From the NCBI GenBank assembly GCA_025800145.1, contig JAOXSH010000147.1, forward strand, positions 1-42,419: a stretch of 42,419 nucleotides of DNA. Reading direction: 5' to 3'. This document shows, piece after piece, positions 1 to 7,882 of this stretch. The position numbers and the translations under genes were made by a program. Origin of the DNA: Cohaesibacter sp. GTDB taxonomy: Bacteria; Pseudomonadota; Alphaproteobacteria; Rhizobiales; Cohaesibacteraceae. The notes beneath the pieces are model-generated. The model was not told the DNA's origin, made no database searches, and worked only from the letters and a program-made list of their open reading frames with translations. Numbering within the stretch: position 1 is the first letter of the stretch; each line of letters starts with the position of its first letter.

Positions 1-1555
1 GCGCCATGATGGTGTCCATTTCGCTGGCCAGACGATCCATAGCCTCTTGCGGGGTGAAGGCACCGGAGTTCACATCACCGATTTGCTGCCACCACAACTG
101 CGCCAGTTTTGGATAATCAGGCACGTTGATGCCGGTTGGAGACCAAGCCACACGATCTGGAGAGCGGTAAAATTCCACCAGACCACCAAGCTTTTCTGCG
201 CGCTCGGTGAAGCTTTCGTGATTGACGGAGCTGTCGCGAATGAAGGTCAGACCCACATGGGATTTTTTCACGTCAACCGTTTTGGACACCACGAACTGGG
301 CATAGAGCCAAGCTGCTTTAGCGCGATCAACCGGTGTTGATTTCAGGATGGTCCAGGAGCCAACATCCTGATAGCCAACTTTCTGGCCTTCTTCCCAATA
401 TGGGCCATGGGGGCTTGGGGCCATGCGCCACAATGGTTTGCCTGCATCATCAACCGTGTTGTTGCCTTCTGACTTTGGCTTCACCATATCGGCGGTAAAG
501 GCGGTGTACCAGAAAATCTGCTGGGCCACATTGCCTTGGCTCAAAGCTGGCAAGGACTGATAGAAGTCATAAGAGGCAGCGCCCGGAGGGGCGTAATTAC
601 GCAGCCATTCGTCCCATTTGCGGATCGCATAGACCGCGGCTGGACCATTGGCAGCCCCGCCGCGAGTGACAGAAGCACCGGCTGGATTACAGGAGCCTTT
701 TTCCATACGGATGCCCCATTCATCGATGGGCACGCCATTTGGTTCCCCTTTGGAGCCAGCACCGGCCATGGACAACCATGCATCGGTCATACGCCAGCCA
801 AGGTCAGGAGCACGCTTGCCGTAATCCATATGACCATAGATTGCGGTACCGTCAATTTCCTCCACGTCTTTGGAGAAAAATTCAGCAATGTCTTCATAGG
901 CTGACCAATTGACCGGCACGCCCAGATCATAACCATATTTGGCTTTGAATTTCTCTTTCAGATCAGGGCGATCAAACCAATCTTTGCGGAACCAATAGAG
1001 GTTTGCAAATTGCTGATCTGGCAATTGATAGAGATCGCCATCCGGGCCGGTGGTGAACTGAGTACCCATAAAGTCATTCAGGTCCAAACCGGGATTGGTG
1101 ACAGCCTTGCCTTCTCCGGCCATCCAGTCGGTCAGGTTATAGGCCAGTTGTAGGCGGGAATGGGTACCGATCAAATCGGAATCGTTGACATAGGCATCAT
1201 AGAGATTGCGCTTGGTCTGCATTTGGGTTTGAACAGCCTGCACAACTTCGCCCTCACCCAAAATCTGGTGATTGACCTTGATGCCGGTAATTTCGAAAAA
1301 GGCCTTGGTCAGAACTTCTGACTCATAGGAATGTGTTGGAATGCCTTCTGACAGGACGTTGATTTCCATGCCTTTGAATGGCTCAGATGCCTTGATGAAC
1401 CAGCCCATTTCTTTCATCTGGTCATCTTTGCTCAGAACAGATGGCTGGAACTCAGCGTCAATCCATTTCTTGGCAGCCGCTTCGTCCGCCTGAACGACGG
1501 ATGATGAGGCAATCATCGCAGAGATGGCAACTGCCGATAGCAGGAACTTGCGCAT
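1..1555 (-). CDS. glpV: GlpV-like glycerol ABC transporter solute-binding protein, 3' end cut by window
   Basis: The frame is open from the ATG at 1555 to the window edge, giving 518 codons; the stop lies outside. The N-terminus (MRKFLLSAVAISAM..VQADEAA) is a Sec signal peptide, cut after the A-x-A-type site near residue 23. The mature part follows the long type 1 carbohydrate-binding proteins of the rhizobial glycerol transporter (GlpV, roughly 570-580 residues). Stretches such as LYQLPDQQFANLYWFRKDWF, GVPVNWSAYEDIAEFF and the late TPQEAMDRLASEMD fit that family, so about 55-60 residues are missing. It would deliver glycerol or a related polyol to an ABC permease in the periplasm; partner genes should lie left of the window. 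A GGAGGAGT ribosome site precedes the ATG. The glycerol assignment rests on remembered family resemblance and could instead be another polyol. Confidence 0.75.
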   Translation of the reverse strand, partial: MRKFLLSAVAISAMIASSSVVQADEAAAKKWIDAEFQPSVLSKDDQMKEMGWFIKASEPFKGMEINVLSEGIPTHSYESEVLTKAFFEITGIKVNHQILGEGEVVQAVQTQMQTKRNLYDAYVNDSDLIGTHSRLQLAYNLTDWMAGEGKAVTNPGLDLNDFMGTQFTTGPDGDLYQLPDQQFANLYWFRKDWFDRPDLKEKFKAKYGYDLGVPVNWSAYEDIAEFFSKDVEEIDGTAIYGHMDYGKRAPDLGWRMTDAWLSMAGAGSKGEPNGVPIDEWGIRMEKGSCNPAGASVTRGGAANGPAAVYAIRKWDEWLRNYAPPGAASYDFYQSLPALSQGNVAQQIFWYTAFTADMVKPKSEGNNTVDDAGKPLWRMAPSPHGPYWEEGQKVGYQDVGSWTILKSTPVDRAKAAWLYAQFVVSKTVDVKKSHVGLTFIRDSSVNHESFTERAEKLGGLVEFYRSPDRVAWSPTGINVPDYPKLAQLWWQQIGDVNSGAFTPQEAMDRLASEMDTIMA

Positions 1556-1836
1556 ACTTTACTCCTCCCAAAGTAAGGTTTGTAGCTTTTAAACTTCTTT
1601 CAAAATCTGGTTCGGCTATTGTTTCGACAACCAACTAAAATTGTCAAACTAAAAAATTAGTAGAAATGGATTTTCTATTTAATAAATTGTTTTTAATAGC
1701 TTTTTTATAGGAAAATTTGTGAACTAAAACCACTTATAGAGCATCACCTGATGCCTAACCCAGCGTCAGATAAATATGCTGCATTGCAATATCCAGCTCT
1801 TTAGTTGCGGGTCTTTGCGTTGTTGTTCCATCCTAT
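1556..1836 (-). promoter_or_regulatory. AT-rich leader/promoter region of the glpV-like gene
   Basis: This stretch has no gene. On the minus strand a perfect TTGACA (1642-1647) is a possible -35 box, with a poor -10 (AACAAT type) 17-18 bases further on. The word AACTAAAA occurs three times (1633-1640, 1647-1654, 1722-1729), the first two 14 bases apart, which could mark a repressor site. The rest is low-complexity AT. The promoter call is an inference from hexamers only. Confidence 0.35.
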
Positions 1837-1880
1837 AAAAAATCCCCCTAAAGATGATTTGATCATCAGGGGGATTTTAT
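1837..1880 (-). terminator. Rho-independent terminator of the solute-binding protein gene at 1922-2926
   Basis: The stem AAATCCCCCT / AGGGGGATTT continues into an inner GATGA / TCATC pairing, and on the minus strand a run of six T follows. It lies about 40 bases past the stop codon of the minus-strand gene that ends at 1922, so it closes that transcript. The A/T flanks on both sides mean it could work in both directions. Confidence 0.85.
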
Positions 1881-1921
1881 GCCGTTGCTATTATAGCATT
1901 GGAAGAGATGTCATATTACGA

Positions 1922-2926
1922 TCAGAGATAAAATTCCGCTGCTGGTAATTTACCGCCAATGATGGCAGGAGACATGCCTTTGAGCACGCTATAGAAGCGC
2001 TCCAGCTCGGCTCGTGAGCTTTTGCCGGATTTCACATCAATGTTGCTAAAAGGAATGGCCCGCTCAATGATTGGCGCTTTCAGCCCCAAATAGGTTGCGC
2101 CAATTTTTGCAGCACTTGCCGGATTGTTGCTGGTCCAGCGGCCAGACGCGATCATGGCTTTGTTAAAGGCCTCGACCAGCTCCGGGCGTTCTTTCCTTAA
2201 TTTGCCGGAAATCATCATGCCCGCTTGTGGGATTTTTGCGCTGCCGCCAATTGTGCGGCCCCATTCTTTTTGCAAATCCAGCGCACGGGTGACGGCAACG
2301 CCATTTTTGATGCCCATCATCATAGCGCCCGTTGCGGCAGGTTCTGGCAATACGGCCATCTTTGCCTTGCCGGCAATCATCATTTTCATGGCTTGTGGGG
2401 GCGTGCCTGTATAGTGCAATTTAAAGTCGCGCCCGGCCTTCATGCCTGCCTTGGCGGCCATGGCCCGGAAGACCAGATCGGGCATATCATTTTTGAAAGG
2501 CATCAAAATGGTTTCGCCTTTCAAATCCTGCAAAGAGGCCACTTTGCCCTCGCGGGACATGAGATAGAGCAAGCCCCATGTCACAATGCTGCCCATATGC
2601 ACATCAACGCCGCGATTATACAAATTGGCGGCCACGTAGCTTGGTGTGCCGGTGATGGTCATTTTGCCGGACAAGACCCCTGCCCTTAATTGATCGGGGT
2701 TACGCCAGAGCTGGAATCTGACCTTTTTGACATGATCTTTCAGAGCGCCGGAGCGGACCAGATGCGCCAGTGCAATAGAGGGGCCTGCCGGGGGGCCATA
2801 GATGGTCAATTCATCCATACCCTTGGCAAGAGCGGGGGTTGCCAACAAGGATGGAGTAGCCCCGGCAACAAGAGAGGTAGCAATGCCAGTGCCAGACCAG
2901 CCAAGAAAATCGCGACGATTGAGCAT
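1922..2926 (-). CDS. Tat-exported NMT1/SsuA-like ABC solute-binding protein (copy 1)
   Basis: 334 residues. The N-terminus NRRDFLGWSGTG has the twin-arginine pattern, followed by a hydrophobic stretch and an ALA-type cleavage site near residue 35, so the protein should be exported folded. The body (LTIYGPPAGPSIALAHL.., TPSYVAANLYNRGV, NDMPDLVF, LPEPAA) is a type 2 periplasmic binding fold of the nitrate/sulfonate/taurine/THI5 group. It is clearly paralogous to the protein at 9496-10491, which shares GPP-GPS, TPSYVAANL, TWGLLY, NDMPDLVF, LPEPAA and AIIGG-LP blocks. No permease is adjacent, so it probably shares the one at 8693-9472. An AGGAG site precedes the ATG and a strong terminator follows. 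It is separated from the outer-membrane barrel gene by a palindromic repeat. The ligand is unknown; no TPP riboswitch or sulfonate gene is nearby. Confidence 0.85.
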   Translation of the reverse strand: MLNRRDFLGWSGTGIATSLVAGATPSLLATPALAKGMDELTIYGPPAGPSIALAHLVRSGALKDHVKKVRFQLWRNPDQLRAGVLSGKMTITGTPSYVAANLYNRGVDVHMGSIVTWGLLYLMSREGKVASLQDLKGETILMPFKNDMPDLVFRAMAAKAGMKAGRDFKLHYTGTPPQAMKMMIAGKAKMAVLPEPAATGAMMMGIKNGVAVTRALDLQKEWGRTIGGSAKIPQAGMMISGKLRKERPELVEAFNKAMIASGRWTSNNPASAAKIGATYLGLKAPIIERAIPFSNIDVKSGKSSRAELERFYSVLKGMSPAIIGGKLPAAEFYL

Positions 2927-2941
2927 GAGAAACTCCTGATT

Positions 2942-3046
2942 TAGAGCATATTTTCGAAAAGTGTGTGCGGTTTTCGGACAAAAATATGCTTAGAAACAAA
3001 GGCTAGAGCATTTTGAATAACTATGTGTTTATTCAAAATGCTCTAG
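2942..3046. repeat. Palindromic intergenic mosaic element, copy 1
   Basis: Two palindromes are joined by a short linker. Unit A (2942-2992) has outer arms TAGAGCATATTTT / AAAATATGCTTA around GTGTGTGCGGTTTTCGGAC. Unit B (3003-3046) has arms CTAGAGCATTTTGAATAA / TTATTCAAAATGCTCTAG. The same two-unit structure occurs in reverse orientation at 19052-19157. Unit A resembles the gagcat...cggttttcgga...atgctc palindromes common in rhizobial genomes (RIME/RPE type). Unit B overlaps the stop codon of the barrel gene (3043-3045), so its hairpin may also end or stabilise that transcript. Confidence 0.85.
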
Positions 3047-5025
3047 AAATTCAGCTGCGAGCGGAAGAAGAATGTCCGGCCCGGCGCATTGATTTTGGTT
3101 TTGGTGGCCGCAGCAATATGCGTGCCTGTGATATGCTCTTGGTAATCGGCATTGAGCAGATTGTTCACTCCGGCAGACAGAGACCAACGATTGCCAATTT
3201 GAAGGCCGCCATAGGCATCCAGCGTTGCAAAGCCTTTGCCCTTACCTTTATCCATGCCAAGACCGGTTCTGATATTGTCATCAACACGATTTTGATCTGC
3301 AACCAAGCGCAGTTTTGCGCCAATATTCCATGTGCCAACGGATCCCAACATATCTTTGTAATCAATCAAGAAATTGGCTTCCAACGGGGAAATTTGATAG
3401 AGCGCGCGATCATCGCTTTCATTGTTGCCCCAAAGATAGGCCGCCTTGGCCGCCATGGACCAATTGTTGGTCAGGTTCCAGCGGGCTTCAAAATTCACCC
3501 CGGCAAAGAGCGCATCGACATTGCGATAAATCAGGGCATTGTCGCGTTGGTGAATGCCTGACTGGCCATGCGCCCGGTCAAATGTGATGAAATTGTCTAC
3601 GGCATCGACATAACCGGACAGGCTGATTTTCATATTATCAGCGCTGAAAGGGCCATCGGCATTCATGTCCAGATCGCCATAGCCTTGATAATGGGCACCA
3701 GTCCAGACAAAACCCAGTTCAGCCTTGTGATGGGCTTCCGGGTCAAGGGTTGGATTGCCAATCCAGCGCCCGGCCGGATTGGGATTGGTGACAGCATGAT
3801 AGGCTTCGATATTATCGGGAGAGCGCACTTTACGGCTCACATCGCCAAAGACAGAAAAGCGCTTGTCCATGGCGGTTTTGCTGAGGCGCAAACGCGCCGA
3901 AATGTTATGATCGTTGCGCTCAAAATTGCCATTGGCCCCATAATATCGCCCATAAAGCGCGGCAGGTGACAGATTAAAGGCTTTTGCCATGGCAACCTGT
4001 TTTGCCGGAGCGCCCGGAGGGGTTTTCATTTGGCCAGTTTGGTGAACAGCGTCAGGATTAGCATGGAGATAATCATAGCGAAGCCCTGCCCGCACCATAA
4101 TGCCATTGTCAAACTTGCGTTTGCTATTCAGCGCCAAGCCCATTGTGGTGCGGGTAATGTCAGGCAGTTTGATGGCATTGATCAATCCACCAGCGGACTC
4201 GTTATATCGGCGGGCGTCATGATTGTCCCAGCCACCATTGAGCGCTGCTATGGTCTGCCAGCCGTTGAGATTGAGCTTTAATTTGGCGGCGCCCTCGACA
4301 ATATGACGTTTTGTCAGTGCCCGCATATTGTTTTTGGGATTGCCGTCATTGCGATTGGTGTAATTGTCTGGCTCACGCTCAACATTTTTGGATGCGGCAT
4401 GGAGTGAGAAACCTTTGAGCATTTCGCCATCCAATGCTTGCTCAAAGCTGAATTTTCCAACATAGCGTGTGGTATTGGCCACATCCATGGCATGGTGGGG
4501 TTGCAAATCATCCTTGATCACATCGCGCACGCCAACCAATTTTACTTTGCCATTTGGATTTGGCATCCATTGAATGACCAATTGCTCTGTATCGCGCTTA
4601 TAACCGAATGTGACTTCATCGCCATTGGCATCATCATAATCGTCTGCCTGATCATAGCGCAGACCGGCCAACACCACGACGCCCGGTGCCATCAGCCGGG
4701 CTTGCGAGGCAGCTGTCTTGACATTGCCATCGCCATTATAGCCTCCCATGACCTTGACCATGCGATTGGCCTTGGCGACATCTTCTTCAACCCCATTTGT
4801 GATCGGCAATTGATCATCGTGACGAAATTGCATGGCTGGCTTTGCCAGCAAAAATTGCAATGGAGAGGGAATAGAAGGTGGCTCACCGAGCGCATGACGC
4901 TTCATGGATGCGGTGTCAATAAAATCACCCGCCCAGAGAGTTTGGGTATTTCCCGTCAAGCCAAAAATGCTAATGCCTATCATGAGCATAAACTGATGTT
5001 TTTTCACATTCATTGTCGGGGACAT
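3043..5025 (-). CDS. Outer-membrane TonB-receptor-like beta-barrel of the copper receptor (OprC/NosA) type, no visible plug domain
   Basis: 660 residues with a signal peptide (NVKKHQFMLMIGISIFGL..LWA, cut near residue 32). The C-terminal half has the amphipathic strands of a TonB-dependent receptor: GNPTLDPEAHHKAELGFVW, LDAYGGLQIGNRWSLSAGVNN, LLNADYQEH and a terminal ...TFFFRSQLNF ending in Phe. The D-YDDANG, GVRD, and DDN..GLGMDKGKGKGFATLD segments recall the NosA/OprC copper receptor barrel. Between the signal peptide and the first strands (about residues 33-90) there is no room for the usual 120-150-residue plug and I see no TonB box. The short N-terminal part is Met/His-containing (SMKRHALGE, AMQFRHDD). 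A plug-less pore or a protein needing another plug are possible. It follows the NnrS genes on the same strand but has its own upstream box. Confidence 0.75.
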   Translation of the reverse strand: MSPTMNVKKHQFMLMIGISIFGLTGNTQTLWAGDFIDTASMKRHALGEPPSIPSPLQFLLAKPAMQFRHDDQLPITNGVEEDVAKANRMVKVMGGYNGDGNVKTAASQARLMAPGVVVLAGLRYDQADDYDDANGDEVTFGYKRDTEQLVIQWMPNPNGKVKLVGVRDVIKDDLQPHHAMDVANTTRYVGKFSFEQALDGEMLKGFSLHAASKNVEREPDNYTNRNDGNPKNNMRALTKRHIVEGAAKLKLNLNGWQTIAALNGGWDNHDARRYNESAGGLINAIKLPDITRTTMGLALNSKRKFDNGIMVRAGLRYDYLHANPDAVHQTGQMKTPPGAPAKQVAMAKAFNLSPAALYGRYYGANGNFERNDHNISARLRLSKTAMDKRFSVFGDVSRKVRSPDNIEAYHAVTNPNPAGRWIGNPTLDPEAHHKAELGFVWTGAHYQGYGDLDMNADGPFSADNMKISLSGYVDAVDNFITFDRAHGQSGIHQRDNALIYRNVDALFAGVNFEARWNLTNNWSMAAKAAYLWGNNESDDRALYQISPLEANFLIDYKDMLGSVGTWNIGAKLRLVADQNRVDDNIRTGLGMDKGKGKGFATLDAYGGLQIGNRWSLSAGVNNLLNADYQEHITGTHIAAATKTKINAPGRTFFFRSQLNF

Positions 5026-5163
5026 TGCCGTCTCGCTTATCTGGATGCAGCATCAATTGGTGATGCATATCTTCAACTTTTATAAAGTTGTATAATAGAT
5101 TCCAAATAAAATACAGATGAGTCGACGGACAAATTGACGCAGTAAAATAATTTATTTTTCAAT

Positions 5164-5201
5164 ATTTTATCATAAATTCAAATATAATTGACTTTCGTCA
5201 A
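5164..5201 (-). promoter_or_regulatory. FNR/NnrR-like box and possible promoter of the barrel gene
   Basis: TTGACTTTCGTCAA at 5188-5201 is an exact palindrome in its outer five bases on each side (TTGAC-N4-GTCAA) and resembles the FNR/FixK/NnrR consensus TTGAT-N4-ATCAA with one symmetric change. A TAAAAT hexamer on the minus strand at 5164-5169 would place the box centre near -37.5, a little off the ideal -41.5. The leader to the ATG at 5025 would be about 130 bases. Confidence 0.45.
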
Positions 5202-5224
5202 TTGGCGTCTTCCTTAGCGACCTT

Positions 5225-6406
5225 TTAGACCCTTGGTCGCGTTAGAATAGGCCAGTAAATTATACAAAAGAGGCCAAAGGCCATGCTCCAGAAAATGGCG
5301 GAAAGGGCAATTTCCAATAGATAATATTGGGGCAAGAGAATGGGAGCCAGCACGCGGATGATGGCCCCCAATGTGATCAGGACAAAGATGAGGCTTTCGG
5401 CTTTTCCGGCAATGATCTTGCGCCCGGTATGGCCAAGCGAGGATCGTGTCATCATGGCCAGCATCATGCCACCCATCGCCCCGATCGTTAGAGCGTGCAA
5501 GGCCAAGATCTGGTCTATGGGTGCCCCCAACAATGACAAAGCCCTGAGCAGAAAGGCAATGGGTAGCCAGCTATAGGCCACGGGCAGAATCCAAAGCATT
5601 GGCTCAGTGCGGGTGATATGGGGCCGCCAGCACATTATTTTTGCCACATGCAGCGCGGTTAAAGCCAGTAATAACACAGCTCTTGGCAATGCCATTTGGT
5701 CCGAGACGCCGTAGAGCATATCTGAGACCAACACAAGGCCCATGGCTGTCACAATCGCATATTCCAGCTTTGGGTGGCGCTTGGCGCGTTTGCTGCCGGT
5801 GGCATTGTTGGTGAAGAGCGGGATGATCCGCCCGCCAATGATGGTGATAAAAATCGCAAAGACATCAACGGCAAGCACAAACAAAGTGCTGGCCTCAGCC
5901 TCCAGCCAGCCATAGGCCACGGCATAAAATCCGGCATTGGCAAGGGTTAGGACCAGCATCAAAAGAAATGTGAAATAATTGCGCCGATTGCCGCTTTTGA
6001 TGAGCGGAATGGCAATGCCAAGGGCTGCCAGAGGCAGAAAAAGCAGATCAATGATTGGGACCAATGGGCCGGATCCAAAAATCAGCATCAGTCGCCCTGC
6101 CGCCCATAAGCATAGCAAAGCCGCCAAGGATAAGCCTGTTGGCGTTGGTAGGCGCGTCCAGTTTTTGACGGCGGTGAAAAGAAAGCCGACCAGAATGGCA
6201 ACAGCGAATCCAAAAATCAGCTCATGAGCGTGCCACATGAGGCCATCAAATGGGCCTTTTAGCTCAATCACATCCAACAAATAGCCCGTCCAGAGCAACA
6301 GGCTGATTACGGCATAAAAGGCCCCGGCCCAATAAAAGGGACGAAAGCCAAGAGAGAATGTCGCTTGCAGGGAAAAATTATGGGCAGGATTAGGTTGAGA
6401 ACTCAT
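5225..6406 (-). CDS. nnrS: NnrS family haem-copper membrane protein (second of two)
   Basis: 393 residues from the ATG at 6406 (MSSQPNPAHN..). About twelve hydrophobic segments are visible. Typical NnrS blocks are present: SLGFRPFYWAGAFYA near residue 18, LMWHAHELIFGFAVAILVGFL near 55-75, GGRIIPLFTNNA near 195, and HALTIGAMGGMMLAMMTRSSLGHTGR near 310, with the histidines expected to bind haem/copper. NnrS proteins in denitrifiers and Vibrio protect against nitric oxide stress and are controlled by NO-sensing FNR-type regulators. It is the distal gene of the operon starting at 10491. An upstream in-frame ATG at 6454 would put the start inside the palindromic element; 6406 gives the usual N-terminus. 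The start codon sits inside a perfect 25-bp inverted repeat arm, so translation may be shut by RNA folding. Shine-Dalgarno is weak. Confidence 0.9.
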   Translation of the reverse strand: MSSQPNPAHNFSLQATFSLGFRPFYWAGAFYAVISLLLWTGYLLDVIELKGPFDGLMWHAHELIFGFAVAILVGFLFTAVKNWTRLPTPTGLSLAALLCLWAAGRLMLIFGSGPLVPIIDLLFLPLAALGIAIPLIKSGNRRNYFTFLLMLVLTLANAGFYAVAYGWLEAEASTLFVLAVDVFAIFITIIGGRIIPLFTNNATGSKRAKRHPKLEYAIVTAMGLVLVSDMLYGVSDQMALPRAVLLLALTALHVAKIMCWRPHITRTEPMLWILPVAYSWLPIAFLLRALSLLGAPIDQILALHALTIGAMGGMMLAMMTRSSLGHTGRKIIAGKAESLIFVLITLGAIIRVLAPILLPQYYLLEIALSAIFWSMAFGLFCIIYWPILTRPRV

Positions 6407-6659
6407 AGTCTTTTCGCTTTCGGTCCTGCTGTGCTGTTTGAGTTCAAGGCGCAAAATTTCCGGAAATCTTGTTGATTTTCAAAGTTTTGCAACGCTGAAA
6501 TCGAGCAGCACAGCAAGATCCGAAGGACGCCAAAACGGCTGTGATCTAGCCGCTTTCTGAGTTTGAAAGGGGAAGCACCCCTATCAAACTCATAAAACAA
6601 CCAGCTCTTTGTCGTTTTGACGCCGAAAACAACAAGACTATGAGTTCTCAACCTAATCA
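6389..6659. repeat. 271-bp palindromic element with perfect 25-bp inverted arms
   Basis: Positions 6389-6413 and 6635-6659 are exact inverted copies (25/25). The left arm holds the first codons of the downstream nnrS (start codon at 6404-6406); the right arm holds the last codon and TAG stop of the upstream nnrS. The 221 bases between them carry further imperfect inverted repeats: CTGCTGTGCTG near 6427 against CAGCACAGCA near 6506, GAGTTTGA (6559 area) against TCAAACTC (6590 area), and CGCCAAAACGG against CGTTTTGACG. The RNA would form a multi-branched fold. It could be a miniature transposable element, an invertible segment, or a translation control structure. Confidence 0.85.
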
Positions 6660-7882
6660 TTTTCATTCTCCGCAAGGACCCAAGGCAAAATCTGGACCAG
6701 ATAACTGCCAAAACTGATCGCAAAAGAAAGCCATGCGATCATCATCCAGTCAATTTCATCAAAGAGCAAAGGCAGGACGGAACGCGCCAGACAGGCGGCA
6801 ATCAAGGCCCAAATGGATAGCCGAAATAGCGGCTTCATATCAAGAGGGCGACCTGTATGCCGGGTGCCTGCAATAATGAGAACCATCAAAGTGGCCAAAG
6901 AAAAGCCACCGATGAAGAGCATATGCCGCCCTGCCATCAAAGCCTGATCTGGAAATAGCTCCAAAAGCCCCAATCCTTGCAAACAAAGCCCTGCGGCCAA
7001 GAACCAATAGACACAATAGAGTGGTCTGGAAAAGCTGGTTGAGAGCGCACCGTGCATATGCCAATCTTGCAAAATATTGAGAATAGAACAGGCGGCGGCC
7101 AAAGCCAGCCAGCCTTGCAGGCCTTGTGATGCCTCGCCCATTCTGGCGAGCATGTAAAAGCCAAGGCATATCATGGCAGCTCGGCGAAAAGGCGGGCGCG
7201 GAATGAATTTGACGCCATCTTCACGGCTTTGCAACGCATGATTGACGATCACGGTGGAAATGGGGGCCAAGGCAGTGAGCACCATGATGGAAAAAGCCCC
7301 TTCCGCCATGATCAGACCGGTTTCGAATGTCAGGGTCCAAGACGCTAAGATTTGCCAGCCATCTGTGGCATAGCCAAGAATAGCGAGGCCTTGGGCGCAG
7401 AGCAGCAAGGAGACAGGCCAGAGCAAATGACGCATTTTGGCCGTCCAGAGAGGCGGCAAAATGCGCAAGGCTAAAGCCGCCAGAAACAAAAAATGCAGGG
7501 AAAAAGCCAGCCAAGTCGGGATCCATCCTGCCGCCCAAAAGGCAAGGCGTCCTGCGCTCCAAAGCACAGCAAGGCCCACCAGCTCCCAACCCGCAATGGG
7601 GGCTGTTTTGCTCCATGATGGGACTGCGGTGGTCAAAAAACCCGCCATGCCAGCGACCAGAAAGCCAAAAATCATATCATAGCGGTGCAAGGTCAACGGA
7701 TCGAGCGCTGTTTCCAGCTCTATAAAGCCTGACAGGCTTAGACCCCAAAAAAGGATCAGCCCCAATCCGCTGATTGCCGCCAATGGGAAAAAGACACGAA
7801 AGCCATCAGAAAAGAGCGGATGATTGATCCAGTTCAGTTGTACCATTGTCTGCTTTTTGGTCTCGATGGCTGTCTCGCTCAT
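6653..7882 (-). CDS. NnrS family membrane protein (first of two, divergent)
   Basis: 409 residues from the ATG at 7882 (MSETAIETKK). The sequence has about twelve membrane segments. It keeps an NnrS-like plan: HPLFSDGFRVFFPLAAISG near residue 20, LHRYDMIFGFLVAGMAGFLTTAVPSW near 65-90, and GRHMLFIGGFSLATLMVLIIAGTRHTGR near 315. It departs from its neighbour in places, for example HRYDMIFGF instead of WHAHELIFGF, so it is a diverged paralogue, not a recent copy. The ATG overlaps the stop of the ATPase gene (ATGA, 7879-7882), which argues for translational coupling and a shared function with the ABC transporter. An in-frame start exists at 8020 but lies inside the ATPase gene. The last codon and stop belong to the inverted repeat arm described above. 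Confidence 0.82.
   Translation of the reverse strand: MSETAIETKKQTMVQLNWINHPLFSDGFRVFFPLAAISGLGLILFWGLSLSGFIELETALDPLTLHRYDMIFGFLVAGMAGFLTTAVPSWSKTAPIAGWELVGLAVLWSAGRLAFWAAGWIPTWLAFSLHFLFLAALALRILPPLWTAKMRHLLWPVSLLLCAQGLAILGYATDGWQILASWTLTFETGLIMAEGAFSIMVLTALAPISTVIVNHALQSREDGVKFIPRPPFRRAAMICLGFYMLARMGEASQGLQGWLALAAACSILNILQDWHMHGALSTSFSRPLYCVYWFLAAGLCLQGLGLLELFPDQALMAGRHMLFIGGFSLATLMVLIIAGTRHTGRPLDMKPLFRLSIWALIAACLARSVLPLLFDEIDWMMIAWLSFAISFGSYLVQILPWVLAENEND

Noticed and set aside
1922..2926. Thiamine-precursor (THI5/ThiY) transport as the role of the NMT1-like binding proteins
   Set aside because: No TPP riboswitch or thi gene is visible nearby, and the neighbours are NnrS proteins; the fold is shared by transporters for many ligands.
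4438..5085. Plus-strand open frame of 215 codons opposite the barrel gene
   Set aside because: It is a shadow of the barrel coding strand with Ile/His/Cys-rich content and no signal or domain.
6414..6634. A firm call of a phase-variable promoter between the inverted arms
   Set aside because: No recombinase gene is nearby and the inside is itself palindromic, so inversion remains only one hypothesis.
6403..6723. Minus-strand open frame of 106 codons across the palindromic element
   Set aside because: It overlaps the end of one nnrS and the start of the other in a different frame, and its composition comes from inverted repeats; no ribosome site or family resemblance.
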